Shown one piece after another: positions 53,808-62,185 of a DNA stretch of 64,000 bases. The DNA is from Erythrobacter sp. Alg231-14 (GTDB taxonomy: Bacteria > Pseudomonadota > Alphaproteobacteria > Sphingomonadales > Sphingomonadaceae), in assembly GCF_900149685.1 (NCBI RefSeq), contig NZ_LT702999.1:2728001-2792000 (forward strand). Direction: 5' to 3'. Made by a program: the position numbers and the translations under genes. The number at the start of each line of letters is the position of its first letter. Position 1 is the first letter of the stretch. The notes beneath the pieces were generated by a model that worked only from the letters and a program-made list of their open reading frames with translations, was not told the DNA's origin and did not search any database.

Positions 53808-54599
53808 CTACCCCCGCAGCCAATTCGGTACGCGTTCCCGATCCGATTGTTCCGCTTGCCCCCCATCATCCGACATGGCCTGCGGTTCATTCAATGCACG
53901 TCGTGCCTTTGCAGGGTTGTGATGTGTGCTTGTCGGTTGCCGCGCTTCGGATTCGCCGGGATTGCGGTTGCTTTGCTCTGATGGTGCCACGGCCTGTGGT
54001 GCGTCAGAGAATTGGGTTTCGACTTGTGGGGGGCTATGCACAGCAGGCGCGGTTTGGCCAGGTCGCGAAGACGCAGTCCATTGCGCCACAAGAGGCGCAT
54101 CGGCTTTTTCATCCAGCAACCGACCCGCCATTGCTGCCAATTGAGCGCGATCTTGGCTCATCGCCAATTCTAACGTTGCCTGCTTTAACTCAGGGCATCC
54201 CATGGTTGGGTGCCCATCCCCGTATTGATTGGCAATCGCCACACCCATCCGGTCCAGTTCCCGGTGGCTGCCGTCTTCCCCGTGCGATGCGACCAAATTG
54301 TGGGTCAGATGTTGGCTTGCCTCTTCGAGGTTTTGGCGATGCGCGGCGGCGAACAATTCGTATTCACCCCGGAAATCATGCCCGCTTGTCCGGCACCTCA
54401 ACGATGTGACCATCAACATGATGTTGAGGCTGCGGATGTTTTGTGCATTGTCGATGATCGGGCTTATGTATTCGCCGTTGAACGATGGCGTGATCGGTTG
54501 AGGGCCGCTCTGCGCAAACGCGCCCGTCGTCGCGGTCATCATCGCGGCGATCGCGACGCCTTTGACAAAAGGACCGATTGAATTGCTGTGCATGCGCAT
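53808..54599 (-). CDS. Secreted protein of unknown function beside ahcY
   Basis: A 263-residue protein with a signal peptide (MRMHSNSIGPFVKGVAIAA to about AFA, near residue 29). A conserved-looking middle has SLRCRTSGHDFRGEYELFA, HLTHNLVASHGEDG, GVAIANQYGDGHPTMGC and one pair of cysteines; the C-terminal third (about 175-263) is low-complexity and polar. In related sphingomonads I recall similar proteins labelled S-adenosylhomocysteine hydrolase, but nothing here resembles that enzyme. GGGAG lies about 9 bases before the start chosen. Confidence 0.75.
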   Translation of the reverse strand: MRMHSNSIGPFVKGVAIAAMMTATTGAFAQSGPQPITPSFNGEYISPIIDNAQNIRSLNIMLMVTSLRCRTSGHDFRGEYELFAAAHRQNLEEASQHLTHNLVASHGEDGSHRELDRMGVAIANQYGDGHPTMGCPELKQATLELAMSQDRAQLAAMAGRLLDEKADAPLVAQWTASSRPGQTAPAVHSPPQVETQFSDAPQAVAPSEQSNRNPGESEARQPTSTHHNPAKARRALNEPQAMSDDGGQAEQSDRERVPNWLRG

Positions 54600-54718
54600 A
54601 TCTTGCTCTCCCATGGCTTTTCCAACCCACCGGAACACAAACTATCCGCCTAGGTTTACCCGAAGTTCAAGACCCACAGTAAAGCGAACTTAACCGCGTT
54701 TTGCCGCGTCCTTATCCA

Positions 54719-54746
54719 TTGCCGCCGCGATCCAAGTGCCTATATT
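54719..54746 (+). promoter_or_regulatory. Putative promoter of the peroxiredoxin gene
   Basis: TTGCCG (54719-54724), a 16-base spacer and TATATT (54741-54746), giving a short leader of about 20 bases before ATG at 54772. Confidence 0.45.
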
Positions 54747-54771
54747 GGGCCCACAACTGATGGAGAAAACA

Positions 54772-55251
54772 ATGACGATTTCTGTAGGCGACAAGCTTCC
54801 CGATGTAGCCTTGGTCAAAGCAACCGCCGAAGGTCCCGAACAGGTTCAGGCCACCGATTATTTCGCCGGCAAGAAAGTCGCGCTTTTCTCTGTACCCGGC
54901 GCGTTCACACCCACTTGCTCGGCCAAACACCTGCCCGGTTTTGTCGAAAAGGCCGCTGATCTGAAAGCCAAAGGCGTTGACGAAATTGTCGGCACCGCGG
55001 TCAATGACGCCTTTGTTATGGGCGCGTGGAATTCGGCTGCTGGGTCGGACGACATTACTATGTTGGCCGATGGCAATGCGGATTTCGCCGAAGCCGTTGG
55101 CCTGACCATGGATGGCTCTGGTTTTGGTATGGGCAAACGCGGTCAGCGTTTCTCGATGGTTGTGAATGACGGTGTCGTCGAACAACTCAACGTCGAAGCG
55201 CCCGGCGATTTCAAAGTCTCCAGCGCAGAGCACATGCTCGATCAGATGTGA
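54772..55251 (+). CDS. Type II (Prx5-like) peroxiredoxin
   Basis: A 159-residue thiol peroxidase that reduces H2O2 and organic peroxides. The peroxidatic Cys49 lies in VPGAFTPTCSAKHLPGF, with AVNDAFVMGAW and GFGMGKRGQRFSMV as family markers. No second conserved cysteine near the C-terminus is seen, so it may use glutathione or glutaredoxin. The start MTISVGDKLPD has TGGAG 8 bases upstream. Confidence 0.93.
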   Translation: MTISVGDKLPDVALVKATAEGPEQVQATDYFAGKKVALFSVPGAFTPTCSAKHLPGFVEKAADLKAKGVDEIVGTAVNDAFVMGAWNSAAGSDDITMLADGNADFAEAVGLTMDGSGFGMGKRGQRFSMVVNDGVVEQLNVEAPGDFKVSSAEHMLDQM

Positions 55252-55287
55252 TCGCTCGCTCGAAAGTTAGACCTAACGACATCATTG

Positions 55288-55330
55288 CGCGCCTCCGGCT
55301 ATCGCTAAGCCGGGGGCGCGTTTGATTTTG
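55288..55330 (+). terminator. Terminator of the peroxiredoxin gene
   Basis: A 13-bp hairpin with one G-T pair (arms 55288-55300 and 55308-55320, 7-base loop) followed by TTTGATTTT. It lies 36 bases after the stop codon. Confidence 0.75.
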
Positions 55331-55335
55331 GGCTA

Positions 55336-55890
55336 TCACCCAGATCGAGAATACGCCTCTTTCACCCACGCTTTCACTTCATCGTCAAAATCTTCGACGC
55401 TTTCCAACCGGACCCGGTGCGAACACATGGCGTTGTATGTTTCCAAACGCCCTTGTGCCGCATCCCCTTTCAACGCGAGGCCAAGATCAATCCGACTTTT
55501 CGTAGCAGGGGTGATGAGCGTGAATTGCTTTTTGCGCCTAAGACTGACGCTGGTCTTTTTGGGCGCGACTTCGACATCATCGCCCAATGACTGAGCAAAA
55601 GCCACGATCGCGTCGTAGATCGGCTTTAACGCCTCTTTTGCGCCGGAATATTGATCGGCGACCGGATCGGTGGGCGCCTGGTCCCCGGCATTGGCTTTCA
55701 ACGCCTCTGCCGCAATGAGATTGGCGAAACCATGGGTTACGCCATGATCGCCCTTTAACATCGCCAAGATCTTGCCGTGTTTGTCCAAGCCCGATGCGGC
55801 AATCACCGTCATCCAGTCGGCCATGGATTTGCCGGTCTTTTCTGGCACATTGGCCAACATCGTCGCGAGTTGTTTATCCACTGTCGACAT
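55336..55890 (-). CDS. DUF4287/DUF5655 domain protein
   Basis: A 184-residue cytoplasmic protein with an N-terminal DUF4287 segment (TGKSMADWMTVIAASG, then HGVTHGFANLIA) and a C-terminal DUF5655 segment (VAPKKTSVSLRRKKQFTLI with RIDLGLALKG). This fusion is common in proteobacteria; function is unknown, and the C-terminal fold is thought to be nucleic-acid or protein binding. Confidence 0.82.
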   Translation of the reverse strand: MSTVDKQLATMLANVPEKTGKSMADWMTVIAASGLDKHGKILAMLKGDHGVTHGFANLIAAEALKANAGDQAPTDPVADQYSGAKEALKPIYDAIVAFAQSLGDDVEVAPKKTSVSLRRKKQFTLITPATKSRIDLGLALKGDAAQGRLETYNAMCSHRVRLESVEDFDDEVKAWVKEAYSRSG

Positions 55891-55935
55891 TGCACACTCC
55901 CTGATTGGGGCAATGTATAGCGCCAGAGGGATCGA

Positions 55936-56373
55936 TCAAGTTTCCGCAGGGATGGCGTAAGTCACCGTGGATTGCGCGGCGAGAATGGCAGGATCATCGG
56001 ACCAAATCCGCACATCAACCGTTGCGAGCCGGCGGCCCAGTTTTATAAGCTGTGCACCGGCAAAGAACGGTTTTGCCGGCAAAGCGCGCAGGAAACTCAT
56101 ATTAAGGTTGCTGGTCACCGCCATCGGAACGATTCCGATATGGGCGAGGATCACCGCATAGGCAGCGCGATCCGCAATCGCCATTTGCGTCGGACCCGAA
56201 ACGATGCCGCCGGGCCGCAACATGGTTTCATCAGGTGTTTGCCTCAATTCAACAACGCCGGGATCAACCCGCACGAATTGCACCGCCCCGCTGTTCTGTC
56301 CGGGAAAGGCCTCGACAAAGAAGTCGGCCAATTGCTGAGCCGTAAGAACCGGCTTGTAAGGTGAAGACGTCAT
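55936..56373 (-). CDS. PaaI-type hotdog-fold thioesterase
   Basis: A 145-residue hotdog protein. The core has RPGGIVSGPTQMAIADRAAY in the position of the catalytic helix, then SNLNMSFLRALPAKPFFAGA and VTYAIPAE. The usual HGG turn reads SGP, so catalytic details differ from the other thioesterase here (6362-6817), which keeps HGG. Substrate unknown. Confidence 0.82.
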   Translation of the reverse strand: MTSSPYKPVLTAQQLADFFVEAFPGQNSGAVQFVRVDPGVVELRQTPDETMLRPGGIVSGPTQMAIADRAAYAVILAHIGIVPMAVTSNLNMSFLRALPAKPFFAGAQLIKLGRRLATVDVRIWSDDPAILAAQSTVTYAIPAET

Positions 56374-56418
56374 CGCGCGAACAGTGCTACGAAATGACGC
56401 CTACCTCAAGCCGGTGCT

Positions 56419-57042
56419 TTAAAAGCCCATCAGACTCATAACTTCCTTGCGGCTGCGATGATCGTCGAGGAAACACCCCATCATGCGGCTGGTCAGCATT
56501 TCCACTTCGTGCACTTTAACCCCGCGTCCAGTCATGCATCCATGTTCCGCCTCAATCACAACGGCGACGCCGCGCGGTTCTAGGTTGTTCCAAATGCACT
56601 CCGCCACTTCAGCGGTTAGCCGTTCTTGAACCTGCAAACGGTTGGCAAAGCCATGCAGCACGCGGGCGAGTTTAGAGATGCCGACGATCTTCTTATCGGG
56701 AAGATAGGCAATGTGCGCTTTGCCGGTGATCGGCGCCATGTGGTGTTCGCAATGCGAATGAAATGGGATGCCCTTCAAAAGGACGATCTCGTCATAACCG
56801 CCCACTTCTTCGAAAATTCGGCTTAAGTGAACAGCGGGGTCCTCTTGATTGCCCTGACAATATTCAAGCCACGCTCGGCCGACGCGTTTGGGGGTGTCGA
56901 GCAAGCCTTCGCGTGTGGGATCATCGCCTGCCCAGCGCAAAATAGTGCGGACCGCTTCCTGCACGTCTTCGGGAACATCTGGTTTACTCAATGGGTTCTC
57001 CGGGTCAAATTCGTCGTAATCATGCACGTTCAAGTAGTTCAT
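56419..57042 (-). CDS. folE: GTP cyclohydrolase I
   Basis: A 207-residue enzyme opening folate (and pterin) synthesis. The zinc ligands Cys and His in PFHSHCEHHMAP and the Cys in AEHGCMTGRGVK are present, with GLLDTPKRVGRAW and the C-terminal VEMLTSRMMGCF. MNYLNVHDYDEFD is chosen as start because AAGAAAG precedes it; an ATG 21 bases upstream is possible. A 15-bp palindrome lies about 100 bases upstream. Confidence 0.96.
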   Translation of the reverse strand: MNYLNVHDYDEFDPENPLSKPDVPEDVQEAVRTILRWAGDDPTREGLLDTPKRVGRAWLEYCQGNQEDPAVHLSRIFEEVGGYDEIVLLKGIPFHSHCEHHMAPITGKAHIAYLPDKKIVGISKLARVLHGFANRLQVQERLTAEVAECIWNNLEPRGVAVVIEAEHGCMTGRGVKVHEVEMLTSRMMGCFLDDHRSRKEVMSLMGF

Positions 57043-57333
57043 GGCACTGTCTTTCTTAGGCATCCAGGCAGAGCCGCAAATGGACCCTTCCCATGGTTTA
57101 TCATGATCCTAAGAGTAAAAACCGATTTAGCATCAAAGGGTTCCGTGCAAAATTTGCACGCCAACCGCTTCACCGCATTCACAATCGTTCAGAGCCTCTC
57201 CCTACCGCCAATATATAGAGCACGGTCATGGGATTTCACCCCCAATCCCCTGATCCGGCTCCATAAACCTGTATCAATGCGTAAACTGAATCCGCCGCTT
57301 TCGCGTGCCCTGATGGTGATCGGGACGATCCAA
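57043..57333. other. Non-coding gap upstream of folE with a 15-bp palindrome
   Basis: About 290 bases without a credible gene. They contain the folE promoter region and a perfect palindrome GTGCAAA-A-TTTGCAC at 57145-57159, which could be an operator. The long open frame on the plus strand here is antisense to folE at its start and has no family resemblance. Confidence 0.4.
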
Positions 57334-57367
57334 CAAAAAAACCCACCCTCAGCAGAGGATGGGTTTT
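57334..57367 (-). terminator. Terminator of tRNA-Arg
   Basis: A 13-bp hairpin with one mismatch (57338-57350 and 57355-57367, loop 57351-57354). On the minus strand it begins right after the tRNA CCA end and is followed by seven T residues. Confidence 0.8.
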
Positions 57368-57369
57368 CT

Positions 57370-57446
57370 TGGCGCGCCAGGAAGGATTCGAACCTCCGGC
57401 CGCCTGATTCGTAGTCAGGTACTCTATCCAGCTGAGCTACTGGCGC
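57370..57446 (-). tRNA. tRNA-Arg (anticodon ACG)
   Basis: On the minus strand, acceptor arms GCGCCAG and CTGGCGC pair. The anticodon stem CCTGA/TCAGG has loop CTACGAA, giving ACG (A34 is expected to be edited to inosine by TadA). The T-loop is TTCGAAT, the discriminator is G, and CCA is encoded at 57370-57372. Confidence 0.95.
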
Positions 57447-57458
57447 GCGGTGAAGGGG

Positions 57459-57486
57459 CACATAGCATCCGCCGCGCGCTTGGCAA
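57459..57486 (-). promoter_or_regulatory. Putative promoter of tRNA-Arg
   Basis: On the minus strand there is TTGCCA (57481-57486), a 16-base spacer and TATGTG (57459-57464), just before the tRNA. Confidence 0.4.
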
Positions 57487-57574
57487 TAGCTGATTGTGGG
57501 TTCTTTCTAATCTGACCCCTATTGCGAACACCGCGCTATAGCGCGCGCCGCTCCATTCATCCGCGATCCGCGCG

Positions 57575-58009
57575 TCAAGGATTGCCAAAAAGCCGCCGCG
57601 CCAATTCCTGATCCAAAGGCGGTTTGTCCAAATTCGCAATCTGATCGGGCGTAAATCTTTCGATTCGTCCGCCTTCCAATGCGCGGGCCTCACCTTTCCA
57701 ATCGGCGATTGTGTAAAGCATTATGACAATCGGAGAACGCCCGTTTGCCCGCGCCGACAGGCCCCGTTCCTCGGCAAATCCGGCCGGCTCACAATCTCTG
57801 ACGCTGACCTCTATGCCCAGCTCCTCGTGCAGTTCCCTTACTAAAGCTTTTACTGGAATTTCAGTATCTTCGACCTTGCCACCCGGGAATTCCCATAGGC
57901 CGCCGTGATCCTTTTCCAAAGGTCTACGATGCATAAGCCATTTGTCTTCGGAAATGCGAAGTGCCCCTGCAACCACATAGGTCGGTCCCCATGCTTCACG
58001 TTCTACCAT
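57575..58009 (-). CDS. MutT-like Nudix hydrolase
   Basis: A 144-residue Nudix protein. The full Nudix box is present, from GGKVEDTEIPVKALV through RELHEELGI, preceded by HGGLWEFPGG, which is typical of MutT (8-oxo-dGTP hydrolase). MutT identity is likely but not certain within this broad family. It lies upstream of tRNA-Arg on the same strand and diverges from the first Flp pilin gene. Confidence 0.9.
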   Translation of the reverse strand: MVEREAWGPTYVVAGALRISEDKWLMHRRPLEKDHGGLWEFPGGKVEDTEIPVKALVRELHEELGIEVSVRDCEPAGFAEERGLSARANGRSPIVIMLYTIADWKGEARALEGGRIERFTPDQIANLDKPPLDQELARRLFGNP

Positions 58010-58106
58010 GTCGGATTTTTTTCCATTTTGTTGGCTCTCATCAATCTTTTCTTAACCCCGCGCGGCGATTTGTAACTCATCAGGAACGTAAGTGACGGGT
58101 GACCTC

Positions 58107-58295
58107 ATGAAATTGACGCCATTCCTTAAGCACATTTGGAACGACAATTCAGGTGCCACTGCCGTTGAATACGGACTGATCGTGAGTTTGATCGTGATCG
58201 CCATGATTGGTGCTCTCCAGGGCGTAGCCCAGGCGACCATCGAAACATGGAGTGAAGTTGAAACCGCGTCTGTGGAGGCGATGGACGGTTCATAA
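58107..58295 (+). CDS. Flp-family type IVb pilin
   Basis: A 62-residue prepilin. A short basic leader ends at Gly16, then ATAVEYGLIVSLIVIAMIG: the Glu at +5 and Tyr at +6 are the marks of Flp pilins cleaved by a CpaA/TadV-type peptidase. After the hydrophobic helix comes a short acidic tail (ETWSEVETASVEAMDGS). The ATG at 58107 is chosen over one 15 bases upstream for leader length. No tad/cpa assembly genes are in the window. Confidence 0.9.
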   Translation: MKLTPFLKHIWNDNSGATAVEYGLIVSLIVIAMIGALQGVAQATIETWSEVETASVEAMDGS

Positions 58296-58410
58296 ATTTG
58301 AAAGGTTCCAAATTAGGAATTTATCAAGAGCTATTCATTAATTCAAAAAATGTCCGGGCAATCCAATTGGCTGGACACGGGTACCGAAGACCAAAACCAG
58401 GAGACTACAA

Positions 58411-58575
58411 ATGAAATTTTTCAACAAAATGGCTCGTGACGAGCAAGGCGCGACTGCAATTGAGTACGGCCTTATCGCTGCTTTGATCGCTGTTGCTGCA
58501 ATCACCGCAATGGGTTCACTGGGTAACACCCTTTCGGACACATTCTCGGAAGTTCAAACTGAAATGGAAACTTAA
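58411..58575 (+). CDS. Second Flp-family type IVb pilin
   Basis: A 54-residue prepilin beginning MKFFNKMARDEQG, then ATAIEYGLIAALIAVAAI with the same Glu/Tyr mark after Gly13, and ending SEVQTEMET. A strong CAGGAG precedes the ATG by about 8 bases. Shorter and more alanine-rich than the pilin 115 bases upstream, and with a stronger ribosome binding site and its own terminator; it is probably the more abundant pilin (inference). Confidence 0.9.
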   Translation: MKFFNKMARDEQGATAIEYGLIAALIAVAAITAMGSLGNTLSDTFSEVQTEMET

Positions 58576-58604
58576 GTCTTAACGGCTTAATTGACCAAAA
58601 AGAG

Positions 58605-58635
58605 AGCGGCGGGGTTTTGCCCCGCCGCTTTTTTT
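58605..58635 (+). terminator. Strong terminator after the Flp pilins
   Basis: A GC-rich 9-bp hairpin, GCGGCGGGG / CCCCGCCGC (58606-58614 and 58620-58628), followed by TTTTTTT. It lies 30 bases beyond the second pilin stop. Confidence 0.9.
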
Positions 58636-58721
58636 GTGTCTGCAATCCGTGATTGTCGAAACGCGCGCCTTAATGCAGCGTTGTGCAGCGTCGCGACGAT
58701 CCGGGCGCACAGCCCGAACAA

Positions 58722-60215
58722 TCACCGTCCGCGAACGACGATTTTCACTTTTTGACCCGCGATCAATCCTTCATTTGCGCTCAATCCGTTCAACACGCGG
58801 AATCGGGCTACCTGCCCATCATCATATGCCATGCGACGCGCCAGACCCGCAACGGTGTCACCGCGTTGGACCGTGACCACATCAAGCCGGCGTGGAATCA
58901 CTTGAGCCGCTTCGCTTGCGCTGATCCTGCGCATGGACTGGAACATGGATGAAAATGTATTGGCGCGCCCCGCCGGCGTAATCGCAGCGAAGTGATAGGC
59001 GCGGTTGCTCGCAAATTCATACGCGAAAATCGTCACATCGACTTGGGAATTGCCGTTGTTGACGCGCGCCTGACCATAGGCGGCCGGAATGCCATTCACA
59101 GTCGTGCGTTCAATGCTCTGCGGCGTTAGATTGTTGTTTTCGCCGCCCAATTCGGTGAATTGCCGACGAATATAGCTATCCAGATCGCCGTTATACGGTG
59201 CCAATGTCAGCTGCGCCTGTCCGCTTTGGCCGTTCACACTCACCGCGCTGGACGAGTTGACCATGTAGAAACCCTGAGGTGCGGCAAATGTCAGCCGCAA
59301 TTCTGGGTGGATGAAGTTGCGCCCCTCGATCACGCCTTGTTCGGGATCATCACCATAAAGCAGGCCATCGATCCGTTGCAGGAATGTGTCGCGATTCGTG
59401 ACTGTACCGGGGAGCCCTTGCGCAGCACCTAGCGCGCGCTGCACCCGACTGGCCGGATCGGGGTGAGTCGATGCCCATTCCGGAACGGTAGCGTTGTCGC
59501 GACCCTGAAGTTGAGCATCCAAGCTGTTTTGAGCAGCAAGACTTGCCAAAACTGTGCCCATAGCCCGCGGATCGTACCCGGCTTGGGTCAGATATTGGAT
59601 ACCCAAATCGTCCGCCTGCGTTTCCTGTGATCGCGAAAAGCGCAATGTTAAAAGCTGCGATCCTTGGAGGAAGCTGCGCGAAAGGGTTTCGCCAACGCCG
59701 CTATCGCCCAACAATATTGAGCTGCCGATGGCGCCAAGCACTCCCAAAATTGAATTGCGTTGAGCGGTTTGTTGGCGGCGTTGCGAATGACGTGCTGCGA
59801 CGTGGCCGACTTCATGGCCCATTACGCCGGCCAATTCCGCCTCATTGTTCATCAATGTGACCAATTGGCGCGTCGTATAAATGTACCCGCCCGGCACCGC
59901 AAAAGCGTTGTTCACCGGAGAATTCAAAAGGCTAACGGTGAAACTTTCACGCGCATTGCCAAGGCCCGATTGAACGGCAATGTTCTTGCCAACTTGCTCG
60001 ACATATTGCGCCTGAGATCCTGTCATTGCGCCGCCAAATTGCGCCAACAATTGCGGGTGATATTCCGCGCCCTGCTGTGCCTCTGTCGTTGTGATCGGTG
60101 TGGATGCCGACGGGATGGAACCCCCGCCCATGCAACCGCTTAAAACCAATGCAAGCGGCGCTGCACCTGCGACGAGGTGCCTTTTCGTGATCATCGCTTT
60201 TGTAATTCTGGCCAT
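58722..60215 (-). CDS. M48-family metalloprotease lipoprotein with LysM-like end
   Basis: A 497-residue envelope protease. The N-terminal lipobox LALVLSGC puts the lipid anchor at Cys28. The zinc site is HEVGH (134-138), with the third ligand Glu198 in RSQETQADDLG, as in BepA/LoiP-type M48 proteins. A middle domain of unknown fold (about 280-430) is followed by a LysM-like C-terminus (VTVQRGDTVAGLARRM). GGGAG lies before the ATG at 60215; the open frame upstream is rejected. A role in outer-membrane protein quality control is likely by analogy. Confidence 0.92.
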   Translation of the reverse strand: MARITKAMITKRHLVAGAAPLALVLSGCMGGGSIPSASTPITTTEAQQGAEYHPQLLAQFGGAMTGSQAQYVEQVGKNIAVQSGLGNARESFTVSLLNSPVNNAFAVPGGYIYTTRQLVTLMNNEAELAGVMGHEVGHVAARHSQRRQQTAQRNSILGVLGAIGSSILLGDSGVGETLSRSFLQGSQLLTLRFSRSQETQADDLGIQYLTQAGYDPRAMGTVLASLAAQNSLDAQLQGRDNATVPEWASTHPDPASRVQRALGAAQGLPGTVTNRDTFLQRIDGLLYGDDPEQGVIEGRNFIHPELRLTFAAPQGFYMVNSSSAVSVNGQSGQAQLTLAPYNGDLDSYIRRQFTELGGENNNLTPQSIERTTVNGIPAAYGQARVNNGNSQVDVTIFAYEFASNRAYHFAAITPAGRANTFSSMFQSMRRISASEAAQVIPRRLDVVTVQRGDTVAGLARRMAYDDGQVARFRVLNGLSANEGLIAGQKVKIVVRGR

Positions 60216-60317
60216 GCGTTCTCTCCCGCAAAAGTTCCGCCGCGCCCCACCGCCAACGGCTTTTTGTACGAGATCAACTATCGGGAATGTAGGCCACGGG
60301 GGCAAGCCCCCCGCACG

Positions 60318-61277
60318 TCATCCACCCAATTGCAAGAACCGCTCTTCGCGCATCCGCTTCAATGTTTCGCTGTCCATTTCACTCAATTTATCAAGCTCTT
60401 CGGTCAGGACATTCGCAAGGTTTCGGGCCATCATTTGCCCATCGCGGTGGGCGCCCCCGATAGGTTCTTTTACAATTCTGTCGATCACGTTCAGCCGCTT
60501 TAGGTGCTGGGCGGTGATTTTCATGGCTTGCGCGGCTTCGGATGCTTTTTCCGATGTGCGCCAAAGGATCGATGCACAGCCTTCGGGTGAGATCACCGAA
60601 TAGACCGAATGTTCGAGCATCAAGACGCGTTCCGCACTGGCCAAAGCAACGGCTCCGCCGGAGCCGCCCTCACCCACGACGACCGCAACCATTGGCACCG
60701 GTAAGGCAAGGCAGGCTTCCGTCGAACGGGCGATGGCTTCGGCTTGGCCGCGTTCTTCCGCCTCAATTCCCGGAAACGCACCCGATGTGTCGACCAAGGT
60801 GACAACCGGAAGACCAAATCGACCTGCAAGCTCCATCAAACGGATCGCTTTGCGATACCCTTCGGGTTTGCCCATGCCAAAATTGTGTTTGATCCGGCTG
60901 TGTGTGTCGTGCCCTTTTTCGTGGCCGATCAACATCACGCGCCGTCCAACGCCATCCGGGCCATTCAGTTTGGCAAAGCCGCCCATGATCGCTTCGTCTT
61001 CACCGTAACACCGATCGCCGCCCAAAGGCATGAAATCGGTGAAGGCGTGTTTGACATAGTCGCGGAAATGCGGACGCTGCGGATGCCGAGCAACTTGGGT
61101 TTTTTGCCACGGAGTCAACGAGGCATAGGTGCTCGCCAACAATTCCGCGCTCTTGCCCTCAAGACGCTCAATCTCAGATGCCACATCAACCTGGTGATCT
61201 GCATCAACGCCGCGCAATTCTGCAATGCGGTCTTGAAGGCTGGAAACCGGTTTCTCGAATTCGAGGTAAGAAATCAT
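60318..61277 (-). CDS. accA: Acetyl-CoA carboxylase carboxyltransferase subunit alpha
   Basis: A 319-residue subunit that, with AccD, moves the carboxyl group from biotin to acetyl-CoA in the first step of fatty acid synthesis. Begins MISYLEFEKPVSSLQDRI, followed by GFAKLNGPDGVGRRVMLIGH, GMGKPEGYRKAIRLMELA and GEGGSGGAVALASAERV, all canonical. The upstream ATG (61313) lies in the xerD region and is not favoured. Follows xerD by 10 bases, so cotranscribed. Confidence 0.97.
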   Translation of the reverse strand: MISYLEFEKPVSSLQDRIAELRGVDADHQVDVASEIERLEGKSAELLASTYASLTPWQKTQVARHPQRPHFRDYVKHAFTDFMPLGGDRCYGEDEAIMGGFAKLNGPDGVGRRVMLIGHEKGHDTHSRIKHNFGMGKPEGYRKAIRLMELAGRFGLPVVTLVDTSGAFPGIEAEERGQAEAIARSTEACLALPVPMVAVVVGEGGSGGAVALASAERVLMLEHSVYSVISPEGCASILWRTSEKASEAAQAMKITAQHLKRLNVIDRIVKEPIGGAHRDGQMMARNLANVLTEELDKLSEMDSETLKRMREERFLQLGG

Positions 61278-61287
61278 GTCAGAACCG

Positions 61288-62175
61288 CTAATCGGAACGC
61301 TCGCGTGTGGCAAGCGGGTGTCGTGAATTTACAAGCTCCACCAACCGCGCCGCATCGACGTGGGTGTAGATTTGTGTGGTCGCAATATCGGCATGACCAA
61401 GCAGTGTTTGAAGCACCCGAAGATCTGCGCCACCCTCCAACAAATGCGTGGCAAATGCGTGACGTAGGACATGCGGGCTGATGCCGGTTGGATCAAGATT
61501 GGCCCGTGCGGCAAGCTCTTTCAGCAATTGAAAAAGGCGTACCCGCGACAGGTGCTTTCCACCGCGTGATGGAAAAAGAAATTTTGACGCTGGATCGCTG
61601 GGACGAATCTCAATCCACCGCGACAATGCCATTTGCGCCCGTTCGCTAACCGGGACCATGCGCGCCTGACCGCCCTTGCCCATCACAGTTATCATCGGCG
61701 CATCTCGCGGCACAGCGGATAGCGGCAATCCCACAAGTTCCGTCGCACGGAGGCCCGATCCGTAGAGCATTTCAATGAGAGCCAATTGCCGGACAGCGGC
61801 GGGTTTACCGGTCGATGCCTCCAATTCCGCGCGCGACATCAACGTTTCAACCGCATCATGCCCCAACACTTTGGGAAGCGGCCGTCGGGTCCGTGGTTTG
61901 GGCAAAGCGCCAGAGGGATCGTCCTCGCGCCATCCTTCGTCCAACGCGAACCCAAAAAACTGACGCAAGGCGGATGCTTTGCGTGCCACCGTGGATGGGG
62001 CCAATGCAGACCAAGCGCCGGCCAGCTTTTCGATTTGTGCACGATCAACCTTGGCCAGTTCTCCGACCACCTCTTCGGCACCGTCCAAATCCCGACGATA
62101 AGCGGACACAGTGTTTGCCGCCGCGCCGCGTTCTGCGGCCAACATATCCAGAAACGATTGAACCGCCGCCGACAT
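61288..62175 (-). CDS. xerD: Tyrosine recombinase XerD
   Basis: A 295-residue site-specific recombinase for chromosome dimer resolution at dif with XerC. The SAM-like core-binding domain (1-95) is followed by the catalytic set: Arg in GSGLRATEL, Lys in GKGGQAR, HVLRHAFATHLL (His and Arg), LLGHADIATT and the nucleophile Tyr in QIYTHV. Position next to accA and length point to XerD, not to a mobile integrase. The stop is 10 bases before accA. Confidence 0.95.
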   Translation of the reverse strand: MSAAVQSFLDMLAAERGAAANTVSAYRRDLDGAEEVVGELAKVDRAQIEKLAGAWSALAPSTVARKASALRQFFGFALDEGWREDDPSGALPKPRTRRPLPKVLGHDAVETLMSRAELEASTGKPAAVRQLALIEMLYGSGLRATELVGLPLSAVPRDAPMITVMGKGGQARMVPVSERAQMALSRWIEIRPSDPASKFLFPSRGGKHLSRVRLFQLLKELAARANLDPTGISPHVLRHAFATHLLEGGADLRVLQTLLGHADIATTQIYTHVDAARLVELVNSRHPLATRERSD

Positions 62176-62185
62176 CAGCGCCTCG

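Noticed and set aside
56827-57414. 195-codon plus-strand frame running from folE into tRNA-Arg
   Set aside because: It overlaps folE antisense and the tRNA gene, and its product is low-complexity.
61288-62175. Integrase of a mobile element
   Set aside because: Length, position next to accA and the absence of attachment repeats or phage genes point to housekeeping XerD.
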